Assembly (NCBI RefSeq): GCF_025263265.1
Contig: NZ_CP079869.1
Span: 4,340,001-4,404,000, forward strand
Origin: Mycobacterium sp. SMC-4
GTDB taxonomy: Bacteria; Actinomycetota; Actinomycetes; Mycobacteriales; Mycobacteriaceae
Direction: 5' to 3'
DNA: 64,000 nt
This document shows, piece by piece, positions 1-6,969 of the stretch (position 1 is the stretch's first letter; every line of letters begins with the position of its first letter). The notes beneath the pieces were generated by a model. The model searched no databases. It was not told the DNA's origin and saw only the letters and a program-made list of their open reading frames with translations. The position numbers were made by a program, and so were the translations under genes.

Positions 1-1433
1 CCTCGGCCAGTGCGGTGGTGTCGATGCGGGACTGGCGCGCGTGTCGTGGCGACGGCTTGTCAGTCTGAAATGCGCGGGTTGGTTACCGCAGGGCGGTGTT
101 TCGAGTGACGGTGGACCGCTGTCTATTCACGAGCGTGATCCATTGTGGCGTTTGGGGATTACTCATAGCATTCGCGCGGGTCACCGTCAGCTTGCCCGCC
201 TGTACCCGGCAGCGACACGGCACTGGACGTTTGTGGGGTTGGCCTACTCGTCGAGGACGGCCAACGACCAGCACCAGCCGGCCAACTCGCGGGCGATCGC
301 GGTGTTGGCCACCGCGGGGCGTTTGGCGCGGGCGTCAAACCCGCGCCAGCGGGTGTGCAGACGCTGGTTGGCCTGCTGACCGCGTCGGCGTGCCGCCGGG
401 CTGGCTACCTGCCAGCGCCGTCGCAGCGCCACCCCGGGGCGGTAGGGGCGGCGATGGTGCCAGGCCGCCTCGATCAACAAGCGACGCGCGTGGGAGTTGC
501 CGGTGCGGGTGATCGCTCCCTGCACTCTGGAGGCGCCCGAGGAGTACTCGGTAGGCACCAATCCCAGATAGGCCCCGATGGTGCGGCCGTTCAGCCGTGA
601 CCAGTCTCCGATCTCCACCGCTAAACCGAACGCCGTCAACGTGGACACCCCGCGCAGACAGCCCAGCCGACGCACCACCGCGCCGAACTCGCTGTCGCCG
701 GCCATGTCGGTGATCGCGGCATCGAGGCGGTCCCGCCGATCCCCGCACGCCAACATCGTCTCCACCGCAGTGTCATAAGCAGCCTGGGCCGGCGCCGCGT
801 CGAAGCGTTGCCGCTGCAGCCACGCCTCATGTGCCACCGTCCACGCAGATCCGCCGCTGTAGACCAGGTTGTGACGCAACAGCAGCGCAGCCACCCGATG
901 TCGGGCCCGCATCAGGTCAGCCCGGCAGTCCTCCCGGGCGCGCACCAGATCCCGTGCCGCTTCACGCTCGAGGCTGGGAATACAGACCGGCGTGATCTCG
1001 CCCAGATGCAGCAGACGGGCCAGATGGGCGGCATCGCGGGCGTCAGTCTTGACCCGATCGCCGGACGGGCGCACCAACTTCGACGGTGCGGCAACCAGAC
1101 ACTCAACCCCAGCCTCAAGCAGGAACCGGGCTAACCCGAAACCGGTCGGTCCGGCCTCGTACGTCACCGCAACCGGGCCGGGCAACCCGCTGACCCAACT
1201 CTGGATCTCGCGGTGATCTGGACTCAACCGGCGCTGGAACACCTCACCGGTCTGACCATCAAGTGCACACCCGAACACCGAACGTGCGTGCACATCTAAA
1301 CCAACACTCGTACGCTGAAACTTCACTGGGGCCTCCCACAGTTGTGGCTCTACCGGCCAGGACCCAATTCCTGACGGCAACCCACGCTCACATGTGGTGA
1401 GGCCCCAGCCTCCCCATACTGTCTATTCCGCGG
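1..1433 (-). mobile_element. IS110-family insertion sequence, copy A (cut by window edge)
   Basis: This block is the reverse complement of 5423-6855: position x here matches 6856 minus x, and I found no difference in the stretches I compared. Similarity ends sharply at 1433, just after CCGCGG. The other end lies outside the window, so the true length is unknown. The block carries one transposase gene plus non-coding DNA on both sides. With copy B it flanks the ars/ktr segment in inverted orientation, so recombination between the copies would invert that segment. A 10-bp motif, GAATAGACAG, occurs at both ends of the transposase region (here as its complement, 1419-1428 and 119-128), and may mark the real element ends about 1.3 kb apart. 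Confidence 0.88.
244..1326 (-). CDS. IS110-family transposase (copy A)
   Basis: This is a 360-residue DEDD transposase, the same as the one in copy B. The N-terminal RuvC-like domain has its acidic residues at D11, E57, D95 and D98, and the C-terminal Transposase_20 domain (about residues 215-300) has the serine-rich YSSG segment near 261-264, where IS110 enzymes place the nucleophilic serine. I chose the GTG at 1326 because a GGGAGG sits just upstream and the family core (RTSVGLDVHARS) begins right after it. A longer frame reaching 1380 would add an N-terminus unlike the family. IS110 enzymes are known to insert by guide-RNA-directed recombination without ordinary terminal inverted repeats. 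Confidence 0.92.
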   Translation of the reverse strand: MKFQRTSVGLDVHARSVFGCALDGQTGEVFQRRLSPDHREIQSWVSGLPGPVAVTYEAGPTGFGLARFLLEAGVECLVAAPSKLVRPSGDRVKTDARDAAHLARLLHLGEITPVCIPSLEREAARDLVRAREDCRADLMRARHRVAALLLRHNLVYSGGSAWTVAHEAWLQRQRFDAAPAQAAYDTAVETMLACGDRRDRLDAAITDMAGDSEFGAVVRRLGCLRGVSTLTAFGLAVEIGDWSRLNGRTIGAYLGLVPTEYSSGASRVQGAITRTGNSHARRLLIEAAWHHRRPYRPGVALRRRWQVASPAARRRGQQANQRLHTRWRGFDARAKRPAVANTAIARELAGWCWSLAVLDE

Positions 1434-1452
1434 CCCGGCGTTCTGAGTGACC

Positions 1453-1863
1453 TTAACGCGTGGTCAGTTCGGCTGCCAGGGCGTTGACGCGTGCGGCTAT
1501 GTCGTCACGGATGATTCGCATGCGGTCGATTCCTTCGATACCGCGCAGTGACGGTTCGTCGGTCTCCCATCGCTGGATGAGCGTGTCGGGGTGGTGCTTG
1601 AGGTCGGCTTGAGTTCCTACGATGACGACTCGGTCGGCGTCGGCGATCATCTGGTCGGTGAGCTGGGTCGGACGATGGTCGCTGATGTCGACGCCGACTT
1701 CTGCCAATGTCTGCACAGCGACATCGTTGACAGCAGTTTTCGCGTGGGTGCCCGCTGAGGCGACGTGCACGTCGCCACCTGCGAGGTGGCGCATGAGGCC
1801 GGCGGCCATCACAGATTTTCCGGCGTTGCTGACGCAGACGAACAGCACCGATTTCGCTGACAT
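1453..1863 (-). CDS. Low-molecular-weight phosphatase-type arsenate reductase-like protein
   Basis: The 136-residue protein has the LMW-PTPase/ArsC fold signature: a hydrophobic strand, then the P-loop CVSNAGKS at residues 10-17, and a late WETDEPS segment in the place of the acid loop. Relatives reduce arsenate with thioredoxin or mycothiol. The invariant P-loop arginine of C(X)5R is a lysine here (K16), which may mark a subfamily or a protein with altered chemistry. It lies 200 bp downstream of the ArsI/CadI gene on the same strand, so both may be transcribed from the ArsR-controlled promoter at 2541-2643. Its stop lies 19 bp from the end of IS copy A. An arsenic role is supported mainly by context. 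Confidence 0.75.
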   Translation of the reverse strand: MSAKSVLFVCVSNAGKSVMAAGLMRHLAGGDVHVASAGTHAKTAVNDVAVQTLAEVGVDISDHRPTQLTDQMIADADRVVIVGTQADLKHHPDTLIQRWETDEPSLRGIEGIDRMRIIRDDIAARVNALAAELTTR

Positions 1864-2063
1864 ATCGGGTTTTTCCTTGCGGTTAGGGCGGTGGGGACGT
1901 CCGGGTCGCTCGTATGTCGATGCCCACCTTCAGGAGCACACACCACGATATTGATAGTCATCGATTCGGTGCACAAGCGAACACCAGGTGAACCAACCCG
2001 GGATACAGGGATCGGCGCCGGGCCGTGCGGTACGGACGCCGATCCCCTCCCGCTGCATACCGT

Positions 2064-2540
2064 TCAGCAGCAGGCTGCGCCCGCGACGGCCGGCTGCTCG
2101 GGAGTCGCTTGTCCACCGCAGCACACGGCCTGATCGGAGTCCTCGGTCGGGCGCTGGGGGCTCGCGCCGAAGGTGTCGGAGTCAGCGAGCACGGTGTAGA
2201 CCTCCCACTTCTCACCGCCGGGCCCGGTGACCCAGACCTTGTCCTGGGTGGCGAAACAGCACGTGGTGCCCATCTCTTCCTCGGTGAACAAGCCTTCGCC
2301 GGCCAGTCGTGCGATCTCGGCGTTCACGGTGTCGCTGGATCCCACCTCGACGCCCAGGTGGTTGAGCGTTCCCCCATGGCCGGGGTTTTCGAGGAGTACC
2401 AGCTTCAGTGGTGGCTCTGTGACCGCGAAGTTGGCATAGCCGGGCTTGCGTTTGGCCGGTTCGGTGTTGAACAGCTTGGTATAGAACGTGATTGCGGCCT
2501 CAAGGTCATCGACGTTGAGGGCCAGTTGAACACGGGACAT
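2064..2540 (-). CDS. arsI: ArsI/CadI-type glyoxalase-fold protein (probable C-As lyase)
   Basis: This 158-residue vicinal-oxygen-chelate protein has the features of ArsI, the Fe(II)-dependent C-As lyase that demethylates trivalent organoarsenicals: a vicinal cysteine pair in TTCC (C94-C95), and likely metal ligands Q5, H61 and E113 at the spacing expected for the family. Mycobacterial relatives are named CadI because cadmium induces them. The C-terminal tail adds two more cysteine pairs (140-141 and 157-158), which could bind soft metals. The start has a strong AGGAGG. It is divergent from arsR across a 103-bp regulatory region and is followed on the same strand by the ArsC-like gene. Whether the substrate is methylarsenite or the role is metal protection cannot be decided from sequence. 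Confidence 0.85.
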   Translation of the reverse strand: MSRVQLALNVDDLEAAITFYTKLFNTEPAKRKPGYANFAVTEPPLKLVLLENPGHGGTLNHLGVEVGSSDTVNAEIARLAGEGLFTEEEMGTTCCFATQDKVWVTGPGGEKWEVYTVLADSDTFGASPQRPTEDSDQAVCCGGQATPEQPAVAGAACC

Positions 2541-2564
2541 GATCGACCTCCTGACAGAGAGTTA

Positions 2565-2620
2565 GACATATATCGAACTGACGCGTCAGCGCTCAGCATG
2601 CCACCTTTTTGATATATGTC
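2565..2620. promoter_or_regulatory. Probable ArsR operator in the arsI-arsR divergent promoter region
   Basis: Two perfect 10-bp arms, GACATATATC (2565-2574) and GATATATGTC (2611-2620), form an inverted repeat separated by 36 bp between the two start codons. The AT-rich arms stand out from the GC-rich surroundings. On the minus strand a TTGACA (complement of 2617-2622) overlaps the right arm and could be the -35 of arsI. ArsR/SmtB dimers bind such palindromes and release on metalloid binding, so one site could control both directions. The 36-bp spacing suggests two dimers or looping. Confidence 0.6.
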
Positions 2621-2643
2621 AATATCTATGGCAGTCTGGGATC

Positions 2644-3003
2644 ATGCCCAAAGCGCTGCCGGTGATCGACATCTCCGCTCCCGTTTGCTGCGCCCCGGTC
2701 GCCGCCGGGCCGATGAGCGACGACGACGCCCTGCAGGTGGCGCTTCGGCTGAAGGCCCTGGCCGATCCAGCGCGGGTCAAGATCATGTCCTACCTGTTCA
2801 GCTCGTCGGCCGGCGAGGAGATCAGCGGCGCACTCGCGGCCGCGTTGAACCTGTCCGACGGCACGGTCAGCCACCACCTGACCCAACTGCGCAAGGCCGG
2901 CCTGGTGATCTCCGACCGCCGCGGCATGAACGTCTACCACCGGCCACACCCGCAAGCCCTGCAAGCCCTCTGCGCGGTCCTGAACCCCGACTGCTGCACC
3001 TGA
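2644..3003 (+). CDS. arsR: ArsR/SmtB-family metalloid-responsive repressor
   Basis: The 119-residue winged-helix protein has the ArsR core at residues 30-100, with the recognition helix around LSDGTVSHHLTQLRKAGLV. An N-terminal Cys pair (C15-C16) matches the placement in corynebacterial ArsR, where such a pair binds As(III) with a third cysteine near the DNA-binding domain; here position 55 is serine, and other cysteines are C110 and the C-terminal pair C117-C118. The sensing site may therefore be rearranged. It is divergent from arsI across palindromic arms, fitting autoregulation plus control of arsI and the ArsC-like gene. The ligand could also be another soft metal such as cadmium. Confidence 0.88.
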   Translation: MPKALPVIDISAPVCCAPVAAGPMSDDDALQVALRLKALADPARVKIMSYLFSSSAGEEISGALAAALNLSDGTVSHHLTQLRKAGLVISDRRGMNVYHRPHPQALQALCAVLNPDCCT

Positions 3004-3418
3004 CCACCCAGACCCGATGCCTGCGCCCGGCGAGCCCAGTGACTGCACCGCCGCCAGCATCGAATCCCACGCTGCGACGTCGGTATCGCAAGGTTCGACA
3101 TCAGGGCTCGATCCGGAGATATCGGTCGCCAACGCCGGCATGCAGGCTCCCCGAATGGCCACCTCCCGCGCCCTGCTCGTCACCACCGTCGAGAACGGTG
3201 ATCGCGGGACTCGGATGCTTGGCCCGCCGAAAGGGGATTCTGGGAACTGGTCGGACAACACCGCCACATCCGCACCGTTGTCCACCTGCGGAAGGGATCG
3301 TGATGGACACGTATGGCTTTCAGACCTGATACGACTACCTCACCCTCGCGACGCTGCTCGTCATGGCGTCGGTGACGGCGGGTGTTCCTGATTCGGGACT
3401 TCAAGAACAATCGGTCCG
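3004..3418. other. Gap between arsR and ktrA without an intact gene
   Basis: This stretch has open frames on both strands, but none looks like a recognisable protein and none has a convincing start. Its right part holds a degraded small gene (next entry). No arsenite efflux gene (arsB or acr3) is present here or elsewhere between the IS copies. I see no clear terminator. Confidence 0.5.
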
Positions 3419-3430
3419 TCAACCGAGTCC
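3303..3430 (+). pseudogene. Remnant of a small membrane protein gene (broken)
   Basis: An ATG at 3303 follows a good GAAGGGA site, but the frame meets a stop after eight codons (MDTYGFQT). Translation past the stop in the same frame gives YDYLTLATLLVMASVTAG, a plausible membrane segment. A +1 shift then gives FLIRDFKNNRSVNRV, the kind of basic flank that follows a membrane helix. The last bases run into the ktrA stop on the other strand. I do not recognise the family. It could be chance, but a good ribosome site, a hydrophobic stretch and a basic flank together suggest a decayed gene with one nonsense and one frameshift lesion. Confidence 0.35.
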
Positions 3431-4081
3431 GACGACGCGGTCGATGTCGTTGACCCGGCCACTGATGAGGATGACATCGTCGTAGACCAACTCGGTGTCT
3501 GCTGCCGCGTAGGTGAACTCCCCACCGTTGGATTTCACAGCTACCACAGTGACGTGAAACTTCGACCGTAACCTCGTCTCCCCCAGGGGCATTCCCACAA
3601 ACGCGTGTGGTGGCCGGATCTTGGCGATCGCGAAGTCCTCGTCGACCTGGAGGTAGTCGAGCAACTGGCCGGAAACCAGGTGGGCAACCCGTTGCCCGGC
3701 TTCACGCTCGGGGTACACGACGTGTCCGGCACCGATCCGCTCAAGGATTCGCCCGTGATGGTCACTGACCGCTTTGGCCCAGATATCGTCGACCTCCATC
3801 TCCACCAGCATCGACGTGATCAGAATGCTGGCTTCGATGTCGGTGCCCACCGCGACCACGGCCCGGTAGAACTCGTCGACACCGAGTTCGCGCAGCGTCT
3901 CCTCATCGGTACAGTCTGCGGCGACCACACGGGTCAAGCGGCCGGCCAAGCTCTGCACCAACTTTGGCGACTGGTCGATCGCCAGCACCTCGGTTCCGCG
4001 CCGGGTCAGTTCCAGTGCGATCGAACTTCCGAAGCGCCCCAGTCCGATGACGACGACCGGCTCGTTCGAGACATCAGCCAA
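3419..4081 (-). CDS. KtrA/TrkA-type potassium uptake regulatory subunit
   Basis: The 220-residue protein is a complete RCK unit: an N-terminal Rossmann domain opening with VVVIGLGRFGSSIA, and a C-terminal RCK-C domain (about residues 140-220). Such subunits form cytoplasmic octameric rings that bind nucleotides and gate a KtrB/TrkH channel. I chose the TTG at 4081 because AAAGGA lies six bases upstream and the reading frame then overlaps the end of the ktrB-like gene by 8 bp, which suggests translational coupling. An upstream ATG at 4120 would lie inside ktrB and add an unrelated N-terminus. The single RCK unit of about 220 residues is closer to KtrA than to double-length TrkA. Confidence 0.86.
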   Translation of the reverse strand: MADVSNEPVVVIGLGRFGSSIALELTRRGTEVLAIDQSPKLVQSLAGRLTRVVAADCTDEETLRELGVDEFYRAVVAVGTDIEASILITSMLVEMEVDDIWAKAVSDHHGRILERIGAGHVVYPEREAGQRVAHLVSGQLLDYLQVDEDFAIAKIRPPHAFVGMPLGETRLRSKFHVTVVAVKSNGGEFTYAAADTELVYDDVILISGRVNDIDRVVGLG

Positions 4082-5411
4082 GATTGATCCTTTCCATCGG
4101 CAATTCGTATCGGCGCTCACGTTGCCGCAGCGCCAGCGCCGACGCCAGCGTCAGCGGTCCGATCCGGCCGACGAACATCAGCACGATCAACACCACTTGA
4201 CCGGCCTCGGGCAGATCTGCGGTGATACCCGTCGACAGACCTACCGTCGCGAATGCTGAGACCACCTCGAACAGGACGTCCTCGAAGGCAAGCTTGGTTT
4301 CTGCCAGCAGGGCGAACACCGAGATCGCGATCAACGCCACCGACACCAGTACCACCGCCAGTGCCTGCCGCTGGTTGTCGGGCGGTATCTGACGGGGTCC
4401 GACGTTCACCCGATCCTCCCCGCGTAACTCGGCCCACACCACGACCGCCAACAGCCCGAATGTCGTCACCTTGATTCCCCCGGCTGTCCCTGCGCTTCCG
4501 CCCCCGATGAACATCAGGAACTCGGTGAGGAACAGTCCTTCAGGTGTCATCGCGCCGATGTCGATGGCGTTGAATCCAGCGGTTCGGGGCATCGTCGCGC
4601 TGAAGAACGCAGCCAACAGACGACCTGGTGGAGCCAGCGCACCCAGGGTGTCGGGGTTGGTGTGCTCGACGGCCGCCAGCGCCACCGTGCCGAGGAACAG
4701 CAGGACCACCGTCACCCAGACCGTCACCCGTGTGGTCACCGACCACGACCCCGGATGGCGCCACGACTTGGCCAGTTCGAAAACCACCGGGAAACCCAGT
4801 CCGCCGACGATCACCGCGATCGCGATGGTCAGCAGGATCCAGGCGTCTCCGACATAGCGGGTCAAGCTGTCGGCGTACAACGCGAAACCGGCGTTGTTGA
4901 AGGCCGAGATGGCATGGAACACACCGTGATAAAGCGCTGAGCCGAAGCTCATGTCCGTGCTCATCAACAATCTGGCCGTCAACACAGCCGACACGATGAT
5001 CTCGCAGACCACCGCGAAGATCGTCACATTGCGCACCACGCGGCCGATGTCGCGCACCGTCAGTGACCGTGTCTGCGCGGCGGCGATCAACCGAGCGCGC
5101 AACCCCAGCCGGCGTGACAGGAGCACCACCGTCAACGACGCAATGGTCATGATCCCCAGCCCACCGACTTGGATGAGGAGCAAGATGACGACTTCACCGA
5201 AAGTGGACCAGTAGGTTGCGGTGTCGACGACGACCAGGCCCGTCACGCACACCGCGGATGTCGCGGTGAACAGCGCCTCCATCAGAGTCGCACTCTCCCC
5301 CGCCTGTGCGGCGATCGGCAGCGACAGCAGCGCGGTGCCCACGGTGATCGCGATGAGGAAAGAGCCGGCGATCACCAGACCGGGATGGCGGAACCTGTCA
5401 TTTGTGGCCAT
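4074..5411 (-). CDS. KtrB/TrkH-type potassium transporter membrane subunit
   Basis: The 445-residue polytopic membrane protein has four membrane-pore-membrane repeats with filter-glycine loops visible as AVCVTGLVV, SAFNNAGFA, PRTAGFNAI and FATVGLSTG. It should form the K+ (Na+-coupled) pathway gated by the RCK subunit encoded just downstream. The start at 5411 (MATNDRF) is preceded by a G-run about ten bases upstream. The frame stays open further upstream, but those codons fall in the IS110 element: copy B begins only 12 bp before the ATG. The native promoter has therefore been separated from the gene, and expression now depends on read-through from the IS or on a hybrid promoter. Confidence 0.87.
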   Translation of the reverse strand: MATNDRFRHPGLVIAGSFLIAITVGTALLSLPIAAQAGESATLMEALFTATSAVCVTGLVVVDTATYWSTFGEVVILLLIQVGGLGIMTIASLTVVLLSRRLGLRARLIAAAQTRSLTVRDIGRVVRNVTIFAVVCEIIVSAVLTARLLMSTDMSFGSALYHGVFHAISAFNNAGFALYADSLTRYVGDAWILLTIAIAVIVGGLGFPVVFELAKSWRHPGSWSVTTRVTVWVTVVLLFLGTVALAAVEHTNPDTLGALAPPGRLLAAFFSATMPRTAGFNAIDIGAMTPEGLFLTEFLMFIGGGSAGTAGGIKVTTFGLLAVVVWAELRGEDRVNVGPRQIPPDNQRQALAVVLVSVALIAISVFALLAETKLAFEDVLFEVVSAFATVGLSTGITADLPEAGQVVLIVLMFVGRIGPLTLASALALRQRERRYELPMERINLG

Positions 5412-5437
5412 CAACCATGCCCCCGCGGAATAGACAG

Positions 5438-5529
5438 TATGGGGAGGCTGGGGCCTCACCACATGTGAGCGTGGGTTGCCGTCAGGAATTGGGTCCTGGC
5501 CGGTAGAGCCACAACTGTGGGAGGCCCCA
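5438..5529 (+). other. 5' non-coding end of IS copy B, candidate guide-RNA region
   Basis: The 92 bp before the transposase start can fold into two short hairpins: CTCAC/GTGAG (5455-5459 with 5465-5469) and CAGGA/TCCTG (5483-5487 with 5494-5498). IS110-group elements encode their bridge RNA in the left non-coding end, IS1111-group elements in the right one. The 115 bp at 6613-6727 is the other candidate. The same sequence lies in copy A. Which end makes the RNA is undecided. Confidence 0.3.
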
Positions 5530-6612
5530 GTGAAGTTTCAGCGTACGAGTGTTGGTTTAGATGTGCACGCACGTTCGGTGTTCGGGTGTGCACTTGATGG
5601 TCAGACCGGTGAGGTGTTCCAGCGCCGGTTGAGTCCAGATCACCGCGAGATCCAGAGTTGGGTCAGCGGGTTGCCCGGCCCGGTTGCGGTGACGTACGAG
5701 GCCGGACCGACCGGTTTCGGGTTAGCCCGGTTCCTGCTTGAGGCTGGGGTTGAGTGTCTGGTTGCCGCACCGTCGAAGTTGGTGCGCCCGTCCGGCGATC
5801 GGGTCAAGACTGACGCCCGCGATGCCGCCCATCTGGCCCGTCTGCTGCATCTGGGCGAGATCACGCCGGTCTGTATTCCCAGCCTCGAGCGTGAAGCGGC
5901 ACGGGATCTGGTGCGCGCCCGGGAGGACTGCCGGGCTGACCTGATGCGGGCCCGACATCGGGTGGCTGCGCTGCTGTTGCGTCACAACCTGGTCTACAGC
6001 GGCGGATCTGCGTGGACGGTGGCACATGAGGCGTGGCTGCAGCGGCAACGCTTCGACGCGGCGCCGGCCCAGGCTGCTTATGACACTGCGGTGGAGACGA
6101 TGTTGGCGTGCGGGGATCGGCGGGACCGCCTCGATGCCGCGATCACCGACATGGCCGGCGACAGCGAGTTCGGCGCGGTGGTGCGTCGGCTGGGCTGTCT
6201 GCGCGGGGTGTCCACGTTGACGGCGTTCGGTTTAGCGGTGGAGATCGGAGACTGGTCACGGCTGAACGGCCGCACCATCGGGGCCTATCTGGGATTGGTG
6301 CCTACCGAGTACTCCTCGGGCGCCTCCAGAGTGCAGGGAGCGATCACCCGCACCGGCAACTCCCACGCGCGTCGCTTGTTGATCGAGGCGGCCTGGCACC
6401 ATCGCCGCCCCTACCGCCCCGGGGTGGCGCTGCGACGGCGCTGGCAGGTAGCCAGCCCGGCGGCACGCCGACGCGGTCAGCAGGCCAACCAGCGTCTGCA
6501 CACCCGCTGGCGCGGGTTTGACGCCCGCGCCAAACGCCCCGCGGTGGCCAACACCGCGATCGCCCGCGAGTTGGCCGGCTGGTGCTGGTCGTTGGCCGTC
6601 CTCGACGAGTAG
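5530..6612 (+). CDS. IS110-family transposase (copy B)
   Basis: The 360-residue product is the same as that of copy A: RuvC-like domain with D11, E57, D95 and D98, then Transposase_20 with the serine-rich YSSG segment. The GTG at 5530 has GGGAGG about six bases upstream. The gene looks intact and so potentially active, and the identity of the two copies suggests recent transposition or gene conversion. It reads toward the alpha/beta-hydrolase gene, which is on the opposite strand, so transcription past its end would be antisense to that gene unless stopped by the hairpin at 6927-6969. Confidence 0.92.
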   Translation: MKFQRTSVGLDVHARSVFGCALDGQTGEVFQRRLSPDHREIQSWVSGLPGPVAVTYEAGPTGFGLARFLLEAGVECLVAAPSKLVRPSGDRVKTDARDAAHLARLLHLGEITPVCIPSLEREAARDLVRAREDCRADLMRARHRVAALLLRHNLVYSGGSAWTVAHEAWLQRQRFDAAPAQAAYDTAVETMLACGDRRDRLDAAITDMAGDSEFGAVVRRLGCLRGVSTLTAFGLAVEIGDWSRLNGRTIGAYLGLVPTEYSSGASRVQGAITRTGNSHARRLLIEAAWHHRRPYRPGVALRRRWQVASPAARRRGQQANQRLHTRWRGFDARAKRPAVANTAIARELAGWCWSLAVLDE

Positions 6613-6926
6613 GCCAACCCCACAAACGTCCAGTGCCGTGTCGCTGCCGGGTACAGGCGGGCAAGCTGACGGTGACCCGCGCGAATGCTATGAGTAATCC
6701 CCAAACGCCACAATGGATCACGCTCGTGAATAGACAGCGGTCCACCGTCACTCGAAACACCGCCCTGCGGTAACCAACCCGCGCATTTCAGACTGACAAG
6801 CCGTCGCCACGACACGCGCGCCAGTCCCGCATCGACACCACCGCACTGGCCGAGGAAGCGGCGGCCACAACGACGGTTGCGGCCGCCGCTTCACCCTGCC
6901 CACTTGACAAAACGCTCCCCATATCA
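6613..6926. other. Non-coding DNA after the transposase of IS copy B
   Basis: No credible gene lies in these 314 bp. The first 115 bp, up to the second GAATAGACAG (6728-6737), would be the right non-coding end of a 1.3-kb element. The next part up to at least 6855 is also present in copy A, although the left flanks of the two copies differ. The segment CCCGCGCGAATGCTATGAG near 6679 loosely resembles the left junction motif and is one place to look for a target-guide loop. Confidence 0.4.
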
Positions 6927-6969
6927 GCATTCCTGGTTACGAAATTCGAAAATTCGCGACCAGGAATGC
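6927..6969 (-). terminator. Hairpin terminator of the alpha/beta-hydrolase gene
   Basis: A perfect 11-bp stem, GCATTCCTGGT (6927-6937) with ACCAGGAATGC (6959-6969), encloses a 21-nt AT-rich loop that is itself nearly palindromic. It starts within the stop codon of the minus-strand hydrolase gene, as expected for an intrinsic terminator, although no T-tract follows. It may also shield the gene from IS transcription. Confidence 0.6.

Larger units (their letters stand above)
5423..6855 (+). mobile_element. IS110-family insertion sequence, copy B
   Basis: This is the inverted counterpart of copy A. The match begins at CCGCGG (5423) and runs at least to 6855, the last base that can be compared because copy A leaves the window. 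The element may therefore continue a little past 6855. GAATAGACAG occurs at 5428-5437 and again at 6728-6737, exactly 1300 bp apart, which is the size and the kind of short end duplication expected for an IS110 core; if those are the ends, 6738-6855 is shared flanking DNA. CCGCGGAATAG at the left junction recurs at the left junction of copy A and, inverted, at 6969-6979. Confidence 0.88.

Noticed and set aside
2616..3329. A 237-codon frame overlapping arsR in another phase
   Set aside because: It is Arg/Pro-rich and covers the operator and arsR; no family resemblance.
1434..5422. A classical composite transposon formed by the two IS copies
   Set aside because: IS110 elements do not normally move composite structures by paired ends, and no outer target duplication can be seen because one end lies outside the window. 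An inversion-prone pair is the safer reading.
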